A DNA stretch of 8,809 bases from Spirochaetales bacterium (GTDB lineage: Bacteria; Spirochaetota; Spirochaetia; JABMQR01): positions 1-8,809 of the forward strand of contig JAGLNY010000275.1 in NCBI GenBank assembly GCA_023139255.1. Direction: 5' to 3'. The position numbers and the translations under genes were made by a program. The notes below the pieces were generated by a model, which saw only the letters and a list, made by a program, of their open reading frames with translations, was not told where the DNA came from and made no database searches. The stretch's first letter is position 1. Every line of letters begins with the position of its first letter. This document shows positions 6,032 through 8,809 of this stretch, in pieces.

Positions 6032-6603
6032 AAATATTTTTTCATTTTTCTGTTATTGGTTTCTCAAATACTTATCTTATAGGAAATACTGCAGGCGGAG
6101 ATGCAATCCTTATTGATCCCGGACACATGGATATTGAACTTCTTAAACTCATTGAAGAAAATAATTTTACTATTAAGCATGTTCTGCTAACCCATCGACA
6201 TCCATCCCATACTAAGGGGTTACTGACACTTCTGAAAATTTATGATTTTGAAATCTATGCAAACAGCCCATTTATCATGGATTACAAGGTGAAAACACTT
6301 TCAGATGATTCCTTAATCACCCTCTCAGGAATAGAGGTTTCCGCAAACCTGATCCCCGGGCACTCTTCAGATTCGCTTGTTTATAAAATTCAGGATGCTT
6401 TGTTTACCGGGGATGTCCTGATGGCAGGAAGGATAGGATCAACTAATACATCGCTTTCAAGATCTTTGCTAATCCGTTCAATTCATGAAAAAATACTGCC
6501 GCTTAATGACAACACACTTATTTTCCCTGGACACGGCCCTCCTACCACATTATTTGTAGAAAAAATTAATAATCCGGATCTTCAATCGGAATATAAACAA
6601 TAA
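6028..6603 (+). CDS. Metallo-beta-lactamase-fold hydrolase, glyoxalase II-like, with altered metal motif
   Basis: This 191-residue cytoplasmic protein is a small, single-domain MBL-fold enzyme resembling glyoxalase II/YcbL-type hydrolases. The landmarks are ILIDPG (27-32), the motif THRHPSH (55-61), PGHSSDS with H112 (110-116), FTGDVLM with D129 (126-132) and FPGHGPPTT with H169 (167-175). The canonical motif is HxHxDH, but here it reads H56-x-H58-x-S60-H61, so the Asp that normally helps bind the second metal is Ser. All other ligands are present. The enzyme may therefore bind one metal or bind the second weakly, and the substrate is unknown. The ATG overlaps the stop of the pentapeptide-repeat gene (ATGA), with a weak purine stretch (AGAGAG) 8 bases ahead, so translation is probably coupled. 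It is convergent with rluD. Confidence 0.92.
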   Translation: MKIFFHFSVIGFSNTYLIGNTAGGDAILIDPGHMDIELLKLIEENNFTIKHVLLTHRHPSHTKGLLTLLKIYDFEIYANSPFIMDYKVKTLSDDSLITLSGIEVSANLIPGHSSDSLVYKIQDALFTGDVLMAGRIGSTNTSLSRSLLIRSIHEKILPLNDNTLIFPGHGPPTTLFVEKINNPDLQSEYKQ

Positions 6604-6604
6604 C

Positions 6605-6635
6605 TTTCAACGTATCATATCTGTGATTGTTGAAA
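6605..6635. terminator. Possible convergent hairpin between the hydrolase gene and rluD
   Basis: TTTCAAC (6605-6611) pairs with GTTGAAA (6629-6635), and an inner ATCA/TGAT stem with small bulges extends it. It covers the 11-base gap and the rluD stop codon. It is AT-rich and lacks a convincing T tract on either strand, so it is only a candidate bidirectional terminator. Confidence 0.3.
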
Positions 6636-7583
6636 ATACTTAATAACTTTCTTAAATCTCTCAGGCAGCGGGGCGGTAAATTTCCTTTGTTTTCTTTCAC
6701 CGGGAAGAATAATTGAAAGCGTAAATGCGTGCAGCATAAGGGACACAGGAGGTGTATGTGGATCTTTTCTGCTGTAAATCGGGTCTCCCAGGATTGGGTG
6801 GCCAATGCTCTTCATATGCACACGCAATTGGTGAGTTCGACCTGTCCCCGGAATAAGACGTAAAAAGGAGTATGAAACCCCGGTTTTTAATGTAAATGTT
6901 CTCATTATTTCGTATTCCGTTCTGGCTGATTTCCCTCTATCAGGATCTTCAGTAGTATTAAATTTTTTTCTGTTATGCGGGTCTCTTGTGATTCGTTCAT
7001 CAATTGTACCCTTTGTGTGTATTGGAACACCTTTTACTAAAGCAACATAGATTTTCTTTGTTTCTCTTTTTTTAAACTGACTGGACAGAAATTCATGAGT
7101 AATGATATTTTTCGATGTTATCATAACTCCTGATGTATCTTTATCAAGCCGGTGTACTATACCCGGTCTGTAACTTTCATTTCCCGTTTTAATATTACCG
7201 GCATAATACATAAGTGCATTTGCAACTGTGCCCTCCCAGTTTCCAGCAGCCGGATGTACCACCATACCCTGAATTTTATCTATGACAATTACATTCTTAT
7301 CTTCATACAAAAGATGTAAGGCAATATTCTGAGGTTCAATATCAGTTTTCGGTATATCTTTGCAGCGAAATAGTATTAAATCCCCGTCTTTTATCTGCTT
7401 GCTTTTTTTAACTAATTTGTTATTTACGGTTATTTCTGATTCAACAGCACCAATCCTGCTGCGTGATAATTCAGGCAGTTTATCGGAAATAAAATTATCA
7501 ACCCTCATACTATTACACTCTGCAGCCGATAACTCTACAATAAATGAGTATGATTCAAATCCTGTTTTGTTTATATCATTCAT
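6615..7583 (-). CDS. rluD: RluA/RluD-family 23S rRNA pseudouridine synthase
   Basis: This enzyme converts uridine to pseudouridine in RNA; RluD itself modifies helix 69 of 23S rRNA. From the ATG at 7583 it has 322 residues, normal for RluD. An N-terminal S4 RNA-binding domain (about residues 25-75, MRVDNFISDKLPELSRSRIG and VNNKLVKKSKQIKDGD) precedes the catalytic domain. Key motifs are HRLDKDTSG (144-152, catalytic Asp147), a GRTHQLRVH block (248-256) and GDPIY (266-270). The S4 domain and overall architecture favour RluD, but other RluA-family members such as RluC also have S4, so the target site is inferred. The start was chosen because GGTGA lies 8 bases upstream. An in-frame TTG at 7598 lies before that site. 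The start overlaps the end of the small membrane-protein gene by 8 bases, indicating coupled translation in a yggS-led operon. Confidence 0.93.
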   Translation of the reverse strand: MNDINKTGFESYSFIVELSAAECNSMRVDNFISDKLPELSRSRIGAVESEITVNNKLVKKSKQIKDGDLILFRCKDIPKTDIEPQNIALHLLYEDKNVIVIDKIQGMVVHPAAGNWEGTVANALMYYAGNIKTGNESYRPGIVHRLDKDTSGVMITSKNIITHEFLSSQFKKRETKKIYVALVKGVPIHTKGTIDERITRDPHNRKKFNTTEDPDRGKSARTEYEIMRTFTLKTGVSYSFLRLIPGTGRTHQLRVHMKSIGHPILGDPIYSRKDPHTPPVSLMLHAFTLSIILPGERKQRKFTAPLPERFKKVIKYFQQSQI

Positions 7584-7917
7584 TTTCCAATTCACCAAGA
7601 ATAAAATCGATAATTACAAGAACGGCAGAAACCGCAGCTGAAAACCCAAACCTGATAAGATAATCCGGTTGAGTAAGAGGTGTTGAGGTATATCCGTTTA
7701 TCACATTGCCGACAAGGGATACCGCTGCAAATGTTAAGGGAATCGATCCAATAAATAGTGATTCAGCCCTTCGGATTTTATGCATCCAGTCAGGAAATTC
7801 TTCATACACATACAATTCATAAGATTTATCTGTATTCCCGGTACTATTCTGAGGATCGGCATAGAGAATCTGAGAAAAGAAGAGAACTACCGCAGCAAAA
7901 ATAATTATTTTTTTCAT
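7576..7917 (-). CDS. Small exported or membrane protein of unknown function
   Basis: This 113-residue protein begins with a clear signal-type sequence: MKK, a hydrophobic core to about residue 18, and a possible cleavage after A20 (ILYA-DP). After a polar stretch comes EFPDWMHKIRRAE (40-52), then two hydrophobic segments at about 55-73 and 91-108, ending in the acidic tail LGELENE. So it is probably an inner-membrane protein with one or two spans, or three if the first segment is not cleaved. I recall similar FPxW...RRAE proteins in treponemes but cannot name a function. It overlaps yggS by ATGA and rluD by 8 bases, so it is the middle gene of a three-gene unit. The reading frame is supported by these overlaps and by coherent membrane architecture. 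Confidence 0.8.
   Translation of the reverse strand: MKKIIIFAAVVLFFSQILYADPQNSTGNTDKSYELYVYEEFPDWMHKIRRAESLFIGSIPLTFAAVSLVGNVINGYTSTPLTQPDYLIRFGFSAAVSAVLVIIDFILGELENE
7592..7596 (-). promoter_or_regulatory. Ribosome binding site of rluD
   Basis: GGTGA on the minus strand lies 8 bases before the ATG at 7583 and inside the upstream gene. It favours this start over the in-frame TTG at 7598. Confidence 0.55.
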
Positions 7918-8609
7918 AGTAACATTTGCCTTTTGCCAAAGATTGAAGTACCGACACGGATAAGTGTAGACCCCTCCTCAACAGCAATCTTCCAATCACC
8001 GCTCATTCCCATTGACAATACATCCAGCTGGAGTTCTTTATAACTGAATTTTGCCTGCTCAAAAATCTTTTTTAATGATCTAAAAGCATCCCTTACCAAA
8101 TTTTCGTCTGAACTCAGTGGGCCAATTGTCATAAAACCTCTCGGATTAATAAAATGCAGGTCCTGTGAAACTTCAATAGCAGAAAACACATCTTCCTCAG
8201 ATGTAAACCCGTATTTTGAAGACTCCCCTGAAACATTAACTTCAAAAAGGATTTGCATAATCTTTCCTGATTTTTCAGCAGCTTGATTTATTTTTCTTAA
8301 CAACTTAATTGAATCTACTGAATCTATCCAGTTAAACAAGCGTACTGCTTTTGCAACTTTATTGGATTGAAGATGACCAATTAGGTGCAAATTAATCCTT
8401 TCTGTGAGATTTTGATATTTAGCAGCTGCTTCCTGTACCCGGTTTTCCCCAAAACAATCAATTCCTGCAGACACAGCTTGTAATACGACATCTACGGGAT
8501 GATTTTTTGTTACAGCCATTATCGTAATTTCATTAAAGTCCCTACCCGAATCGTTAGCTCTCTTAAGTACAGACTTTCTCAATAATTCAATATTATGCTC
8601 AATATTCAT
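7914..8609 (-). CDS. yggS: Pyridoxal phosphate homeostasis protein, YggS/PLPBP family
   Basis: YggS-family proteins are cytoplasmic, single-domain TIM-barrel proteins that bind pyridoxal 5'-phosphate without known catalysis and keep vitamin B6 and amino-acid pools in balance. The 231 residues match family length. Motifs in order are AVTKNHP (32-38) with the PLP-binding Lys35, GENRVQE (54-60), HLIGHLQSNK (75-84), FEVNVSGESSKYGF (122-135), GFMTIGP (158-164), GMSGDW (201-206) and RVGTSIFG (218-225, phosphate binding). All are intact. The ATG at 8609 has only a weak GAG-type ribosome site, but the start fits the family N-terminus. It is the first gene of an operon with the small membrane protein (ATGA overlap) and rluD, downstream of tRNA-Val and its terminator. 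Confidence 0.96.
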   Translation of the reverse strand: MNIEHNIELLRKSVLKRANDSGRDFNEITIMAVTKNHPVDVVLQAVSAGIDCFGENRVQEAAAKYQNLTERINLHLIGHLQSNKVAKAVRLFNWIDSVDSIKLLRKINQAAEKSGKIMQILFEVNVSGESSKYGFTSEEDVFSAIEVSQDLHFINPRGFMTIGPLSSDENLVRDAFRSLKKIFEQAKFSYKELQLDVLSMGMSGDWKIAVEEGSTLIRVGTSIFGKRQMLL

Positions 8610-8671
8610 ATAATCAACTCTACTCTATTATTTCTTCATTCAGGATACTTTCAGGGGACATGTAATCATAT

Positions 8672-8699
8672 AATGTATAATAAAACAGGTAAAGGACAA
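8672..8699 (-). promoter_or_regulatory. Candidate promoter of the yggS operon
   Basis: On the minus strand, TTGTCC (8699-8694) is followed after 16 bases by TACATT (8677-8672), each a four-of-six match to its consensus. It lies just downstream of the tRNA terminator and would give a leader of roughly 55 bases. The region is AT-rich, so other -10 choices nearby are possible. The stretch 8610-8712 otherwise holds no gene that I can see. Confidence 0.35.
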
Positions 8700-8712
8700 T
8701 CCATGTAAAAAT

Positions 8713-8744
8713 AAAAAGCCGGAAATTATTATTTCCGGCTTTTT
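8713..8744 (-). terminator. Intrinsic terminator after tRNA-Val
   Basis: A perfect 14-bp stem, AAAAAGCCGGAAAT (8713-8726) and ATTTCCGGCTTTTT (8731-8744), surrounds a TATT loop. A GC-rich core and T runs on both strands give a classic rho-independent form that would work in either direction. It starts 17 bases after the tRNA 3' end on the minus strand, so its likely job is ending the tRNA transcript and insulating the yggS operon. No plus-strand gene precedes it. Confidence 0.93.
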
Positions 8745-8761
8745 CATAACATATCACTATA

Positions 8762-8809
8762 TGGGCAATGACGGGCTCGAACCGCCGACATCCTGCTTGT
8801 AAGGCAGGC
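8762..8809 (-). tRNA. tRNA-Val (anticodon TAC), partial, 3' two-thirds
   Basis: Read on the minus strand, the sequence gives the anticodon arm CCTGC-CTTACAA-GCAGG with anticodon TAC (reads GUA, valine), a 5-base variable loop, a T arm GGCGG-TTCGAGC-CCGTC (one G-T pair), the 3' acceptor strand ATTGCCC and discriminator A. The 5' acceptor strand and D arm lie beyond the right edge; GGGCAAT is expected there. CCA is not encoded, so it must be added by the CCA enzyme. The terminator follows directly. Confidence 0.95.

Noticed and set aside
6193..6213. Decay (pseudogene) of the MBL hydrolase because of the Ser substitution
   Set aside because: The frame is open over normal length, all other metal ligands are intact and its coupling to the upstream gene is preserved.
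7584..7598. Upstream TTG start for rluD
   Set aside because: The GGTGA site is 8 bases before the ATG at 7583 and would fall at or inside the longer reading frame's start; family N-termini do not need the extension.
1..8809. CRISPR array, insertion sequence, prophage or toxin-antitoxin/defence locus
   Set aside because: No spaced repeats, terminal inverted repeats, transposase, integrase or recognisable defence genes are visible; all genes read as core or lineage-specific chromosomal genes.

Overview
The window is a stretch of AT-rich bacterial chromosome that looks like a spirochaete, most likely Spirochaetaceae/Treponema-like. The main evidence is a reduced V-type ATPase operon whose order is subunit E, a DUF2764 protein, then subunit A. 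I recall this order from Borrelia and Treponema. A short membrane protein with a FPxW...RRAE motif, a type I think I have seen in treponemes, agrees with this. The taxonomic call is inference, because there is no rRNA or other marker here. No mobile element, CRISPR array or clearly foreign segment is visible.

Layout from left to right. (1) Minus strand, 1-1967: the start of a V-type ATPase operon, read atpE, DUF2764 gene, atpA. atpA runs off the left edge just after its Walker A motif. (2) Minus strand, 2045-5369: rsgA (small-subunit ribosome-assembly GTPase) followed by mutS2 (MutS-like ATPase with an Smr domain), overlapping by 11 bases. (3) 5370-5434: a compact divergent promoter region. 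(4) Plus strand, 5435-6603: a pentapeptide-repeat protein with an N-terminal zinc-knuckle-like motif, overlapping by ATGA with a metallo-beta-lactamase-fold hydrolase. (5) 6604-6614: a convergent junction. (6) Minus strand, 6615-8609: a tightly overlapping operon read yggS, small membrane protein, rluD-like pseudouridine synthase. (7) Minus strand, 8762 to the right edge: the 3' two-thirds of tRNA-Val(TAC), followed by a perfect 14-bp intrinsic terminator.

Much of the window concerns translation: RsgA matures the 30S subunit, MutS2 homologues act on collided ribosomes or on DNA, RluD modifies 23S rRNA, and there is a tRNA gene. YggS handles pyridoxal phosphate balance. The V-ATPase genes belong to ion pumping at the inner membrane.

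The most interesting points are these. The divergent rsgA/pentapeptide promoters appear to share one -35 box, and both transcripts look leaderless or nearly so. The DUF2764 gene occupies the place where subunits C and F lie in other V/A-ATPase operons. The metallo-beta-lactamase protein has Ser in place of the usual metal-binding Asp. I did not find a convincing new defence or mobile system.
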